Shown piece by piece: positions 45,577-54,612 of a DNA stretch of 58,075 nucleotides (its first letter is position 1; the number at the start of each line of letters is the position of its first letter). The stretch is from an uncultured Erysipelotrichaceae bacterium (GTDB lineage Bacteria; Bacillota_I; Bacilli_A; Erysipelotrichales; Erysipelotrichaceae): NCBI GenBank assembly GCA_944325685.1, contig CALVBC010000003.1:1-58075 (forward strand). The letters run 5' to 3'. A program made the position numbers and the translations under genes. Under the pieces are notes generated by a model. That model did no database searches, was not told the DNA's origin, and was given only the letters and a program-made list of their open reading frames with translations.

Positions 45577-46742
45577 TAATCTCTCCTATATAAGTCTCTT
45601 GTATAGACCTTATCTAAGACATCATCTAATAGATCACTATAGCGATTGGCGATGATGACATCACTATCCTTTTTAAAGGCTTCTAGATCATTTTCGATCT
45701 TATAGCCAAGATATATATCATCCTTTAAAGTCGGTTCATAGACGATGATATCGATACCAGCATCCTTGATCTTATTCATCACATCAAAGACAGCACTGGA
45801 TCTAAAGTTGTCACTATCGGCTTTCATGACCAAGCGATAGACACCGACGGTCTTGGGCTTTTTATTTATCACCGTATCAGCGATATGGTCTTTACGGGTC
45901 GTATTTGATTTAACGACGGCTTCGATGAGGTTACTAGGGACATTATCGAAGTTGGCAAGTAATTGTTTAGTGTCTTTTGGAAGACAATAACCACCATAAC
46001 CAAAGGACGGGTTATTGTAATGGGAACCGATACGATCATCTAAACCTACCCCTTCGATGATGGCCTTGGTATCAAGGCCTTTAGTTTCAGCATATGTATC
46101 AAGCTCATTGAAATAAGCGATCCTTAAAGCGAGATAGGTATTAGCGAATAGCTTGATCGCCTCTGCTTCACTAGAGCCACAATATAAGACTGGCACATCT
46201 TCCTTTAAAGCTGCCTCCTTTAAGATATTGGCGAATACCTTTGCGATATCACTGGTATCACCGACCACGATCCGTGACGGGTATAAATTATCCTCTAAAG
46301 CCTTGCCTTCTCTTAAAAACTCCGGGGAAAAGATGATATCAGGCTTGTGATATTTATTTCTGACCTTTTCAGTATAGCCGACTGGGATCGTCGATTTGAT
46401 GATGATCGGTATATCTTTACCATATTCCAAGACCCTTTCGATCGCCTCTTCAACTGATGATGTATCAAAGTAATTCTGTTCTGGGTCATAATTGGTCGGT
46501 GTCGCGATGATGATAAGATCACGTCCTGTATAGGCCTCTTTTTTATCTAAGGTAGCTTTGATATTTAGTTTTTCCTCTTTTAAATATTTGGATATCATCG
46601 CATCTTTGATCGGTGATATCCCCTTATTTAACATCTCGACCTTTTCTTTGATGATGTCTAAAGCGATGACCTCATGTCTTTTCGCTAATAATACCGCTAG
46701 TGATAAGCCCACATAGCCCGTTCCTGCAACTGTTATCTTCAT
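45576..46742 (-). CDS. UDP-glucose 6-dehydrogenase
   Basis: Oxidises UDP-glucose to UDP-glucuronate with two NAD. The Rossmann motif GTGYVG (7-12) and the catalytic Cys253 in GGYCLPKDT are intact; 388 residues matches the short bacterial Ugd type. GGAGG precedes ATG. Its place right behind flippase, polymerase and glycosyltransferase genes implies that the exported polymer contains glucuronic acid or a sugar derived from it. Confidence 0.94.
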   Translation of the reverse strand: MKITVAGTGYVGLSLAVLLAKRHEVIALDIIKEKVEMLNKGISPIKDAMISKYLKEEKLNIKATLDKKEAYTGRDLIIIATPTNYDPEQNYFDTSSVEEAIERVLEYGKDIPIIIKSTIPVGYTEKVRNKYHKPDIIFSPEFLREGKALEDNLYPSRIVVGDTSDIAKVFANILKEAALKEDVPVLYCGSSEAEAIKLFANTYLALRIAYFNELDTYAETKGLDTKAIIEGVGLDDRIGSHYNNPSFGYGGYCLPKDTKQLLANFDNVPSNLIEAVVKSNTTRKDHIADTVINKKPKTVGVYRLVMKADSDNFRSSAVFDVMNKIKDAGIDIIVYEPTLKDDIYLGYKIENDLEAFKKDSDVIIANRYSDLLDDVLDKVYTRDLYRRD

Positions 46743-46751
46743 CCTTGCCTC

Positions 46752-47720
46752 CTAACGCATCAAACCTAATTTATATGCTATACGAAATAACCATCCACTG
46801 TGGTCATAGATAAACCTATTGATATGACCATAGTATTTATTCTTAAGCCCTTCTTTTAAATACGGATTATCTTTAAAGTTAGGATACTCTCTATTTAAGT
46901 ATTCCCATCCTTTATCTAAGACCCCTTTTCTCGCTTCTTTATCCCCTATCCTGATCGCCCTTAGATAGCCACTGCCTAAGATGAGCCGGATATTGATATA
47001 TTCTAGTTCATCACTGTATTTAGCCAATAGACCATTATCCTTATAATATGTCTTTAATAATTTAAGGTCTTCTAATAGATCTAATACTTCTAAAGAGTAT
47101 TCCCTTGATTGTGAACCCTCATTTTGATAGTAATCGATAAGACTTTCTTCTACATAAGCCACCTTATTTAAATAAGGAAATAGTTCATAACTAAAACAGA
47201 TGTCCTCATAGCGTAAGCCTTTATTGAAACGGATACCGATATCCCTAATAAATGATGTCTTATAGATCTTATTCCAAACGATCGCAAAAGCTCTTGCGAT
47301 CATGTCTTTCTTATCTTTAAAGCCAGTATCCTTTTGATAGATGGTCTTGTCTTTAAAGATCTTAGAAAAGTCACAAATAGCGACATCGGCCTCATCTTTT
47401 TCGATAGCCTCTAGCATCTTCATCGCCATATCCTTTTTGCATGTATCATCACTATCTAAAAAGCCAAAGTACTCAGTATCGACTTTATCCATACCGAAAT
47501 TCCTCGCATCAGCGATACCACCGTTTTCCTTATAGTAATAGCTGATATCAGGATACATGTCACTATACTCTTTAGCGATCTTAGCGGTATTATCCTTAGA
47601 ACCATCATCGATGATGATGATCTTGATGGGCTCTGTTTGATCTAAAAGAGAATCGATCGTCTTTTTGATCGTCTTTTCACTGTTGTAGGCACAGACGATG
47701 ATACTAAGCTTTTTGTCCAT
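46752..47720 (-). CDS. Family 2 glycosyltransferase
   Basis: A 322-residue GT-A enzyme. It begins with LSIIVCAYNSEKTIKKTIDSL, carries the nucleotide-sugar motif IIDDGSKDNT and the DSDDT metal site, and ends with a helical tail. The start MDKKLSI is chosen because GGAG precedes it; the longer frame lies inside the upstream polymerase gene, with which this start still overlaps by 17 bases. Donor and acceptor sugars are unknown. Confidence 0.9.
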   Translation of the reverse strand: MDKKLSIIVCAYNSEKTIKKTIDSLLDQTEPIKIIIIDDGSKDNTAKIAKEYSDMYPDISYYYKENGGIADARNFGMDKVDTEYFGFLDSDDTCKKDMAMKMLEAIEKDEADVAICDFSKIFKDKTIYQKDTGFKDKKDMIARAFAIVWNKIYKTSFIRDIGIRFNKGLRYEDICFSYELFPYLNKVAYVEESLIDYYQNEGSQSREYSLEVLDLLEDLKLLKTYYKDNGLLAKYSDELEYINIRLILGSGYLRAIRIGDKEARKGVLDKGWEYLNREYPNFKDNPYLKEGLKNKYYGHINRFIYDHSGWLFRIAYKLGLMR

Positions 47721-49266
47721 GTAGGTTTCTCCATAATATGCCTGTGCATAAAGCGATATATAGTGATGTCGATAATTCATCAAAGGTATGACCGCTGACT
47801 AAAGATACGATGATCCCCATCGTGAGTACCGCCATTAATAACACATTGAACATCGTCCACTTGCGGTCTTTATAGCCAACCAATAATCTGATCGCTAGAT
47901 AGCCCCATACTATTAGCCATGGCAAAGACAATAAGCCAAAACCGATATAACCTAGACTGAAGTACTGTCTAAAGAAGTCCCTTTCAATGATGATCGAGCC
48001 ATTCATCAGTGTACTATAACCAAGACCTAAGCTCTTTTCATAGGTGGTCAATTTATCAAATTGATACTCATCAAAGTAATATTGGAATTTACGACCATTG
48101 GTATAATCACTAGCGCTGTGTTCAAAGATGAGTTCGACCCAGAAATAAGGATCAAAGTCTTCAGGGAAATACTCTGCGTAGTATGGTCCTGGTACCCTTT
48201 CGATCCAATCCTTGTATTCATTGGCGTAGCTTAGATAGTATTCATGCCACTTTTCACTGTATGGTTCTAATCCTTTTGCCCCTTCATCGATCTGGGCTTT
48301 GATCACATCTTTAGTATTACTGCCCTCTTCTTCTTCATACACTGTCTCAACTGTTTCATACATATTATAAGATGGTGAATAAGGGATGATATATGTACCT
48401 AAAGCGATAAGGATGACCGTCATAAAGATAAAGCTTTTTTGTAAGGTCTCATATCTTAAAAAGATCATCACAAGATATACCACAAGGACCATCAGTGGTA
48501 TTAGTATCGCTCCATATGTGGCGACCTTAGTTCCGACCATCATCATGGCTAAAGAGTGGACAAAACACAAGATACCAAGATAGATCTTCTTACCGAGATT
48601 TTTCTCTTTTAATAAGAAATACAAGATAAAACAATCATTCAGAAACATCAGGATACTGGTGGTATTACCCTCTTCAAAGAAGAACTTAGTGGCATACCAC
48701 TTACCATCACCCATCATGTCGACATTAAACCAAGACAAGATATTGCCTAAGATGATATTCTCATAGTTATAGGTCGTTAGACCAAACTCAAAGATATTAG
48801 CGATAAAGATACTAAAGCCCATCAAAGAGGCGATCGTGATCGATACCTTTTTGAATATCTCCTCTTTGATATCTAGTAAATAGATGACCCAAATATATAC
48901 TAAAGGTATCCCTAGTAGCACCATATAGGTGAACTCTTGAAAGATACTGAAGCTAAAATTATCCGGAAGGTATAAAGTATCAGCTAAATTAGCGGCACTT
49001 TGCATATGAAGGATCATATATCCTAATAATATGCCCCCATATATCACGCCAAATATCAAGACCTTCTTCTTTCTTTTCTCATATAAGAAGAAAACAGCGA
49101 TGACTAAAAGCGGCAAGATGATATAGTCGATGATCATCGTAAGCCTTGGGATCCCGATCTGATCTAAAGTATCGATCAAAAGATAATCAAGCTCTAAAAA
49201 AGGATGTAAAGTGATCAAAGATATGATCAATACTAAGAGGTTTTCCTTATTGAATACCTTAGCCAT
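47704..49266 (-). CDS. Polysaccharide polymerase-like membrane protein
   Basis: A 520-residue polytopic membrane protein with about eleven transmembrane helices and one long outer loop (about 320-430) rich in Tyr, Glu and Asp. The layout matches Wzy-type O-antigen/exopolysaccharide polymerases and ligases, whose sequences diverge strongly, so the call rests on topology and gene context between two glycosyltransferases and a flippase. It overlaps both neighbours (8 and 17 bases). Confidence 0.72.
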   Translation of the reverse strand: MAKVFNKENLLVLIISLITLHPFLELDYLLIDTLDQIGIPRLTMIIDYIILPLLVIAVFFLYEKRKKKVLIFGVIYGGILLGYMILHMQSAANLADTLYLPDNFSFSIFQEFTYMVLLGIPLVYIWVIYLLDIKEEIFKKVSITIASLMGFSIFIANIFEFGLTTYNYENIILGNILSWFNVDMMGDGKWYATKFFFEEGNTTSILMFLNDCFILYFLLKEKNLGKKIYLGILCFVHSLAMMMVGTKVATYGAILIPLMVLVVYLVMIFLRYETLQKSFIFMTVILIALGTYIIPYSPSYNMYETVETVYEEEEGSNTKDVIKAQIDEGAKGLEPYSEKWHEYYLSYANEYKDWIERVPGPYYAEYFPEDFDPYFWVELIFEHSASDYTNGRKFQYYFDEYQFDKLTTYEKSLGLGYSTLMNGSIIIERDFFRQYFSLGYIGFGLLSLPWLIVWGYLAIRLLVGYKDRKWTMFNVLLMAVLTMGIIVSLVSGHTFDELSTSLYIALCTGILWRNLHGQKA

Positions 49267-50227
49267 GTTTTTTTACCTTGTGATGGAAATACATCTTCAA
49301 GATCGCTTTATGACGATATATCTCATCAGTGGTCTGTTCATTGACCCTGTATTTCTTATTCTTGCGTTTGAAGTTCTGCCCTTTAGATCTAAAGATCGCA
49401 TCGATGAACTTATCACCAAATTCTTTGTCTGGATAGCGCATGAGCTTCTTTAGGGCAAAGGTGTAATTCCTCTGTACGATGCATTCAAGTTCATCATAGT
49501 ACTTATCAAAAGCTTCATGGTCCTTATAGTAGTTGACTAAGATGTCACATACTTTGATGATGTCATATATCGATTCATTGACACTAGATGTGACGTTGCC
49601 TTTACGATCGACAAGGTAATCATATAATGGTCGATCATTATAGCCGATCTTTTTGGCATGATACATCAGTCTAAATGTCGTAGCTAGATCTTCATGGTGT
49701 AAGCCCTTTGGATATTTGATGTCATATTTATCATATAATTCTTTTCGGTAGATCTTATTCCAAGAGGCATTAGGTGTATTTACTAGTATCTCTGGATGTT
49801 CGCTTATATTGTAGATACCATTTGGGACCTTTAAGTGGATGACCTCTTCATCACCATCCATGGTGAACTGTTTATAACCAAAGATAAACATATCAAGCTT
49901 AAAGCGTTCCATATAGAAAACAGCTGCTTCCACAAACTTTGGCTCAGCTCTATCATCACCATCCATATGCATGATATATTCACCAGTGGCTTTTTCAATG
50001 CCGAAATTTCTGGCATCAGCCGCTCCACCGTTTTCCTTGATATAGCTTTTAAAGCGCTTGTCTAATTTACAATACTTGTCGATGATGATCTGACTATCAT
50101 CAGTTGAACCATCATTGATACATAAAAACTCGACATCTTGATATGTCTGTTCATGCAGTGACTTAAGACACTTGTCTAGATATTTACTGACGTTATATAT
50201 CGCGATAATAACACTTACTTTACTCAT
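49259..50227 (-). CDS. Family 2 glycosyltransferase
   Basis: A 322-residue GT-A enzyme, paralogous in type to the one two genes downstream: VSVIIAIYNVSKYLDKCLKSL at the N-terminus, CINDGSTDDSQ and the MHMDGDDRAE metal site. The start MSKVSV, second of two close ATGs, fits AGAAGG with a seven-base gap. It overlaps the flippase gene and the polymerase gene by 8 bases each. Confidence 0.9.
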   Translation of the reverse strand: MSKVSVIIAIYNVSKYLDKCLKSLHEQTYQDVEFLCINDGSTDDSQIIIDKYCKLDKRFKSYIKENGGAADARNFGIEKATGEYIMHMDGDDRAEPKFVEAAVFYMERFKLDMFIFGYKQFTMDGDEEVIHLKVPNGIYNISEHPEILVNTPNASWNKIYRKELYDKYDIKYPKGLHHEDLATTFRLMYHAKKIGYNDRPLYDYLVDRKGNVTSSVNESIYDIIKVCDILVNYYKDHEAFDKYYDELECIVQRNYTFALKKLMRYPDKEFGDKFIDAIFRSKGQNFKRKNKKYRVNEQTTDEIYRHKAILKMYFHHKVKKHG

Positions 50228-51662
50228 TGGCATACCTTCTCAATAATTTCGTGATCAGTTTTTGGATCATCTCTTCTTTACTGATAACTAATATCATACC
50301 ATAAACGACGATCCCAACTAATACCTGGATGACATTGGTCATAAAACTAGCTTGCATATTAAAGCCGATATAGATGACTGGGATGATCATGACGATACTA
50401 GCTAAGAAGTAGATGATATATGAACGGTCGATCTTGATACTGATCTGACCTTTGGCGTAGTAGATCTCAACTAAAGCTACTGCGATCTCGGCGATGACAC
50501 TACCTAAAGCCGCACCAACCGCTTGAAAGCGTGGGATCAAGATGAAGTTAGCACAGAGATTAGTTATCGCCCCGATGATGACGGCTTTAGTATATTCACC
50601 ATTTCTTCCGGTGCCTACTAAAAACTGAGTCCCAAAGACATTGGACAGTGAGGTCAGTAAGATGATCGGTGTACTGACCTGGATCAAGAAGGTGATCGAT
50701 GGCTGATCTGGTAAATACCAAGGGATAAAGCTTGGGGCTACCGCGATCATCCCAAACATCATCGGGAATGCCAACATCGTGGCGATCTTGATGGTGCTGT
50801 TGATATATCTTGATACCTCTTCATTGTCACCACTGCGGTAATATACATTAGCGATCCTTGGCATCATGACATTGCCGATCGCGGTGATAAAGTATAGAAA
50901 CATATTGATAAAGCCTTGGGCAGCCTTATATGTTGAGACATAAGCGGTGTCACTTGTAAGATACCCTAACATCGTCTGATCTAAGATCGTATAGACACTA
51001 CTTGCGATCGTCGGGATAAATAGGGCAAAGGTCCCTCTTAGATGATGACGATATGCATCAATGACTGATACTTTGACCCTATCGATATACCTTGGCAACC
51101 TTATAAACATGATCAATTGACCAAATACTTCACTCAAAGAATTGATAAGGACAAACTTCCAAAGGTCATCAGGTGTCTTGACGATAAGGATGATAAGGAT
51201 GACACCTAGTAATTTGACTGTGATATTCCTTAAAGAGGTGGCCTTAAAATCTTCAACACCATAGAAGAACCAAGTGATATTAAAAGCACTGGCCAAGATC
51301 GTAAAGAAATACAAATAATAGACAAATTGGTTTTCTTTGACCGTCAAATAGATATATAAGAAATACAAAAGACAGGCGATCGTCATATTGATCATAAGGA
51401 CGATCCATACTTCAAAGAAGGTCTTAGATAGTCTCTTACGATCATCCCTTACTCTTGCGATCTCACGATTGCCATATAGATTACATCCTAAAGTACCAAA
51501 GAGGATGAACCAAGTCGCGATATTACCAGCGAAGTCACTTAAACCTAAAGTCGTCGCTCCTAAATGGGACATCGTATAAGGAACGATGATCACCGGCGTA
51601 GCGATCTTGACCACTTGATAGAGGATGTTGTAGAAGTAATTGACAAATAGCTTCTTATCCAT
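50220..51662 (-). CDS. Polysaccharide flippase (Wzx-type)
   Basis: A 480-residue membrane protein of the MOP superfamily, about twelve to fourteen helices, with the Wzx-type N-terminus NYFYNILYQVVKIATPVIIVPY and the central LGYLTSDTAYVSTYKAAQGF. It would move lipid-linked repeat units to the outer face. It is the first gene of a six-gene overlapping operon. A TATAAT hexamer ends nine bases before the ATG with no ribosome site in between, so the operon mRNA has a leader of only two or three bases. Confidence 0.9.
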   Translation of the reverse strand: MDKKLFVNYFYNILYQVVKIATPVIIVPYTMSHLGATTLGLSDFAGNIATWFILFGTLGCNLYGNREIARVRDDRKRLSKTFFEVWIVLMINMTIACLLYFLYIYLTVKENQFVYYLYFFTILASAFNITWFFYGVEDFKATSLRNITVKLLGVILIILIVKTPDDLWKFVLINSLSEVFGQLIMFIRLPRYIDRVKVSVIDAYRHHLRGTFALFIPTIASSVYTILDQTMLGYLTSDTAYVSTYKAAQGFINMFLYFITAIGNVMMPRIANVYYRSGDNEEVSRYINSTIKIATMLAFPMMFGMIAVAPSFIPWYLPDQPSITFLIQVSTPIILLTSLSNVFGTQFLVGTGRNGEYTKAVIIGAITNLCANFILIPRFQAVGAALGSVIAEIAVALVEIYYAKGQISIKIDRSYIIYFLASIVMIIPVIYIGFNMQASFMTNVIQVLVGIVVYGMILVISKEEMIQKLITKLLRRYANE

Positions 51663-51671
51663 AGCTAATTA

Positions 51672-51677
51672 ATTATA
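51672..51677 (-). promoter_or_regulatory. -10 element of the polysaccharide operon
   Basis: Perfect TATAAT on the minus strand, preceded by GTG, nine bases before the flippase ATG at 51662. Confidence 0.5.
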
Positions 51678-51718
51678 CACTTTATTAGTGCTAGTACCTT
51701 AAAATATTCGAGTCTTCT

Positions 51719-51742
51719 AAAAGCATAGGCATTAGCCTATGC
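51719..51742 (-). terminator. Hairpin terminator after a small reading frame
   Basis: Perfect 8-base stem GCATAGGC/GCCTATGC with loop ATTA (TAAT on the minus strand), followed on the minus strand by TTTTAG. It lies five bases after the stop of a 33-codon frame. Confidence 0.6.
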
Positions 51743-51746
51743 ATGT

Positions 51747-51848
51747 TCAGTTATTATTTGACGTATCGATAAAGCCCAGTTTGATAAAGTCACTACGTAG
51801 GCCATCATGACCACTGTGACTATCATATACCAAGATCAAGTTTTTCAT
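51747..51848 (-). CDS. Possible 33-residue small protein
   Basis: A 33-codon frame, MKNLILVYDSHSGHDGLRS at its start, between the flippase promoter and a small membrane protein gene. AAGGAA lies 11 bases before the ATG, and a hairpin terminator follows. The sequence has a strand-like beginning (LILVYDSHSG) reminiscent of a longer protein's N-terminus, so it could be a remnant. No family is recognised. Confidence 0.35.
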   Translation of the reverse strand: MKNLILVYDSHSGHDGLRSDFIKLGFIDTSNNN

Positions 51849-51917
51849 AACGGCACGTATTCCTTTATCTATCCATAGATGATATAACGTTGTTGTTTGT
51901 AAAAGTTGAGGATCAGT

Positions 51918-52124
51918 ATGAATATAGGATATCGAGTTATATTTAGATTGTGTTATCTTGTGATCATCATTATGCCAAATGTCTTTTATAGTCTGAGTTT
52001 TTATGATCCAGATGAAACTTTTGGCATGATCGATATCATCTTCATCATCATCAATGTGATCGGTATATATAACTTAGTTCTTATCATCCGTGAAGTAAGA
52101 TCGATCTTAAAAGAGAAGTGCTAA
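51918..52124 (+). CDS. Small two-helix membrane protein
   Basis: A 68-residue protein with two transmembrane helices (about 8-26 and 37-56) and a charged tail (REVRSILKEKC). The start MNIGYR has GAGG seven bases upstream; four extra upstream codons have no ribosome site. No family is recognised and no partner gene is adjacent. Confidence 0.55.
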   Translation: MNIGYRVIFRLCYLVIIIMPNVFYSLSFYDPDETFGMIDIIFIIINVIGIYNLVLIIREVRSILKEKC

Positions 52125-52152
52125 AAGATCCATTTGTTTTATTTAGGTACAT

Positions 52153-52205
52153 AAAAAGAGGCTATAAAGCCTTGGTCATTGGCCTGGTTTTGTAGCCTCT
52201 TTTTT
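52153..52205. terminator. Bidirectional terminator
   Basis: Stem GAGGCTA/TAGCCTC with A- and T-runs on both sides and a smaller imperfect inner hairpin; it serves fucO and the small membrane gene. Confidence 0.85.
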
Positions 52206-52212
52206 AAGCTAA

Positions 52213-53358
52213 CTATAATAGTGACTTATATAATGCCTTGATCTCTTCAACGCTTGTCTCGCGTGGATTGCCTGGGCAACATGCATCAGCTAATGCTGAT
52301 TCACTTAAGAAGTCAAGGTCTTCTTCTCTGACGATCTCTTTTAGATCTTTAGGGATACCGACATCACTGGCGAGTTTCTTGACCGCATCACAAGCTGCCT
52401 TGCGGTATGTCTCTTGATCCATACCAGTTGTATCAACACCCATCGCTTCCGCGATATCTTTGTATTTGGTACCTGTATATGGTGCATTGTATTCCATGAC
52501 CGTTGGTAAGATGATCGCATTGGCGACACCGTGTGGTGTGTCATATAGTGCACCTAATGGGTGAGCCATCGAGTGGACTAGACCAAGCCCAACATTAGAG
52601 AAGCCCATACCAGCGATATATTGGCCTAAAGCCATGCCTTCTCTGCCTTCAGCTTCATTATTGACAGCGCCTCTTAAACTTCTTGCGATGATCCTGATCG
52701 CTTCGATGTGGAACATATCGCTCATTGCCCATGCACCTTTAGTGATATAACCTTCGATCGCATGTGTTAAAGCATCCATGCCGGTAGCGGCTGTTAAGCC
52801 CTTTGGCATCGTAGCCATCATATCTGGATCGACAAAGGCAACGACTGGGATGTCATGGACATCGACACAGACCATCTTGCGGTTCTTTTCCGCATCGGTG
52901 ATGACATAGTTGATCGTTACTTCCGCAGCTGTACCAGCTGTCGTTGGGATCGCAAAGATCGGTGTACATGGATTCTTAGTTGGGGCAACACCCTCTAAGC
53001 TTCTGACATCAGCGAATTCTGGGTTACGGTCGATGATGCCAACTGCCTTAGCTGTATCCATACTGGAACCACCACCGATCGCGATGATGTAGTCAGCCTC
53101 GGCATCATGTAATGCCTTGACACCTTCTTGGACATTCTCGATCGTTGGATTTGGTTTGATATTAGAATAAACAGTATAAGCTAGACCTGCTTCATCTAAT
53201 AGATCAGTGACTTTCTTAGTGACGCCGAATTTTAAAAGATCTGGGTCTGAACATACAAGAGCCTTCTTAAAGCCTCTCGCTTTAGCCTCGGTGACGACTT
53301 CTTTGATCGCTCCTTGGCCATGATAACTTGTTTCATTGAGTACGAATCTGTTTGCCAT
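52213..53358 (-). CDS. fucO: Iron-containing alcohol dehydrogenase, lactaldehyde reductase type
   Basis: Group III iron-dependent, NAD-linked dehydrogenase of 381 residues. It is very close to E. coli FucO, sharing MANRFVLNET at the start, IAIGGGSSMDTAKAVG for nucleotide binding, TTAGTAAEVTINYVITD and the metal-binding HSMAHPLGA with downstream DTPHGVANA. It would reduce lactaldehyde to 1,2-propanediol or act on ethanol-type substrates to recycle NADH. The start is fixed by GGAGGG upstream; a 20-codon extension has no support. It stands alone without fucose genes. Confidence 0.93.
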   Translation of the reverse strand: MANRFVLNETSYHGQGAIKEVVTEAKARGFKKALVCSDPDLLKFGVTKKVTDLLDEAGLAYTVYSNIKPNPTIENVQEGVKALHDAEADYIIAIGGGSSMDTAKAVGIIDRNPEFADVRSLEGVAPTKNPCTPIFAIPTTAGTAAEVTINYVITDAEKNRKMVCVDVHDIPVVAFVDPDMMATMPKGLTAATGMDALTHAIEGYITKGAWAMSDMFHIEAIRIIARSLRGAVNNEAEGREGMALGQYIAGMGFSNVGLGLVHSMAHPLGALYDTPHGVANAIILPTVMEYNAPYTGTKYKDIAEAMGVDTTGMDQETYRKAACDAVKKLASDVGIPKDLKEIVREEDLDFLSESALADACCPGNPRETSVEEIKALYKSLL

Positions 53359-53500
53359 AATATTACCCTCCACGTGTATTTTACCACTAATGTGAATTAT
53401 AGAACAATCACAAATCAACTTTTTTAAAGTGCTTATTTACTTAGAACTAACCTATAGATAAGTGGGGGAATGTTATAATGGGAAAAAGGAGAGATGGCCT

Positions 53501-54583
53501 ATGAAACTCATAATTATCGTACTGTTAGCCCTAGGGCTAGTAGGTTGTACTGATACGACACCTGTCGCTACACCTACTCCAACTATCATCCCTACCCCAT
53601 CTACTACGACCGAGGTCGAAAAAGCTATCGTCGACCATAAGATCGAAAAAGCGGATATCGTCTTTGATGGTCTTATCGATGATGGCGTTGGCTCGATCCT
53701 TAAAGATAAAGTGGTGATGACCGAAAACAACCAAAGTGGTATCGCTATTGTAAGAGATGGTAATGTATATCTTCAAACATCAGATGGAAGCCATGAAGTC
53801 AAAATAGAAGGATTAAATGATGTCAAAGGTATCGCTTGGCATACTGATTGTGGTGGTAATGATAACTTCAGTGCTTTACATAACGATGGTACAGTTAGTG
53901 ACTTTTCTGTTTATCTTGAAGACTTTAAAGATCCGACATCCTTTATCGTATCTGACATCATCAAGCTTGAACTGATCGATGGTTTTGTGACCGATATCAA
54001 AGGTTATGATGATACTAATCCTTTGACCACCTGTGGTGGTGCTACCTTCTATTATGTTTTAGAAGATGGTAGTGAAGTAAACGGTGCTGGTCGAAAACGT
54101 GAAGATGTCCATCCTTATACCGGTTTTATTGAATTTATATCAGGTGATCTTGATATAGATGCAGGGATCGATACTACTGATTGCCTATACATCTTTGAAG
54201 ATGGTTCGATCTATAAAGGCAAAGCCCAATATGGTGAACTTGTCGAGTTTGCCAGTATCGAAACATATGATGAAAAACTATCCTATGAAGGAAAGGATAT
54301 CTCCGTCGATAAATTGAGTATCTATTCCGATTCTAATAATAACGCCTATATCCTTGTGAGTGATGGTAACTTATATATCGTCGATCAAGAGTTCAATGTG
54401 ACTAGATTCGAAAATGCTTCTATCTCATATGAAGGCTATGATGAAAATGACCAGCTAGTTGAGATCGCCTTTAGTAGCGATGATGGTGATGTCATCGTTA
54501 ATACCGGATATACTCTAGATAAGTTAAGAAACCATGGTCAAGGGATCTGGTTTGGGATCGATCATATAGAAAAAGCCCAATAA
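53501..54583 (+). CDS. Lipoprotein with propeller-like repeats
   Basis: A 360-residue surface lipoprotein: the signal ends in GLVGC (Cys16), followed by a Thr/Pro linker (TPTPTIIPTPSTTT). The outer domain contains recurring strand units with Asp-Gly turns, for example LYIFEDGSIYKG, AYILVSDGNLYIVD and YYVLEDGSEVNG, as in RCC1-like beta-propellers. The function is unknown. The start has GGAG nine to ten bases upstream and a TATAAT at 53474-53479, so it is a conventional leadered gene. It converges with argS. Confidence 0.75.
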   Translation: MKLIIIVLLALGLVGCTDTTPVATPTPTIIPTPSTTTEVEKAIVDHKIEKADIVFDGLIDDGVGSILKDKVVMTENNQSGIAIVRDGNVYLQTSDGSHEVKIEGLNDVKGIAWHTDCGGNDNFSALHNDGTVSDFSVYLEDFKDPTSFIVSDIIKLELIDGFVTDIKGYDDTNPLTTCGGATFYYVLEDGSEVNGAGRKREDVHPYTGFIEFISGDLDIDAGIDTTDCLYIFEDGSIYKGKAQYGELVEFASIETYDEKLSYEGKDISVDKLSIYSDSNNNAYILVSDGNLYIVDQEFNVTRFENASISYEGYDENDQLVEIAFSSDDGDVIVNTGYTLDKLRNHGQGIWFGIDHIEKAQ

Positions 54584-54590
54584 AGGCAAA

Positions 54591-54612
54591 GGGAAGACTG
54601 ATCAGTCTTCCC
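54591..54612. terminator. Palindrome between lipoprotein and argS
   Basis: A perfect 22-base palindrome with 11-base arms (GGGAAGACTGA and its complement) that includes the argS stop codon. T-runs on either side are weak, so it is probably a shared terminator or an end-protecting hairpin. Confidence 0.55.

Noticed and set aside
53378-53412. TTGTGA and TCACA half-sites upstream of fucO as a Rex (NADH-sensing) operator
   Set aside because: The half-sites are 12 bases apart, while Rex sites have a spacing of six between TTGTGA and TCACAA; the geometry does not fit.
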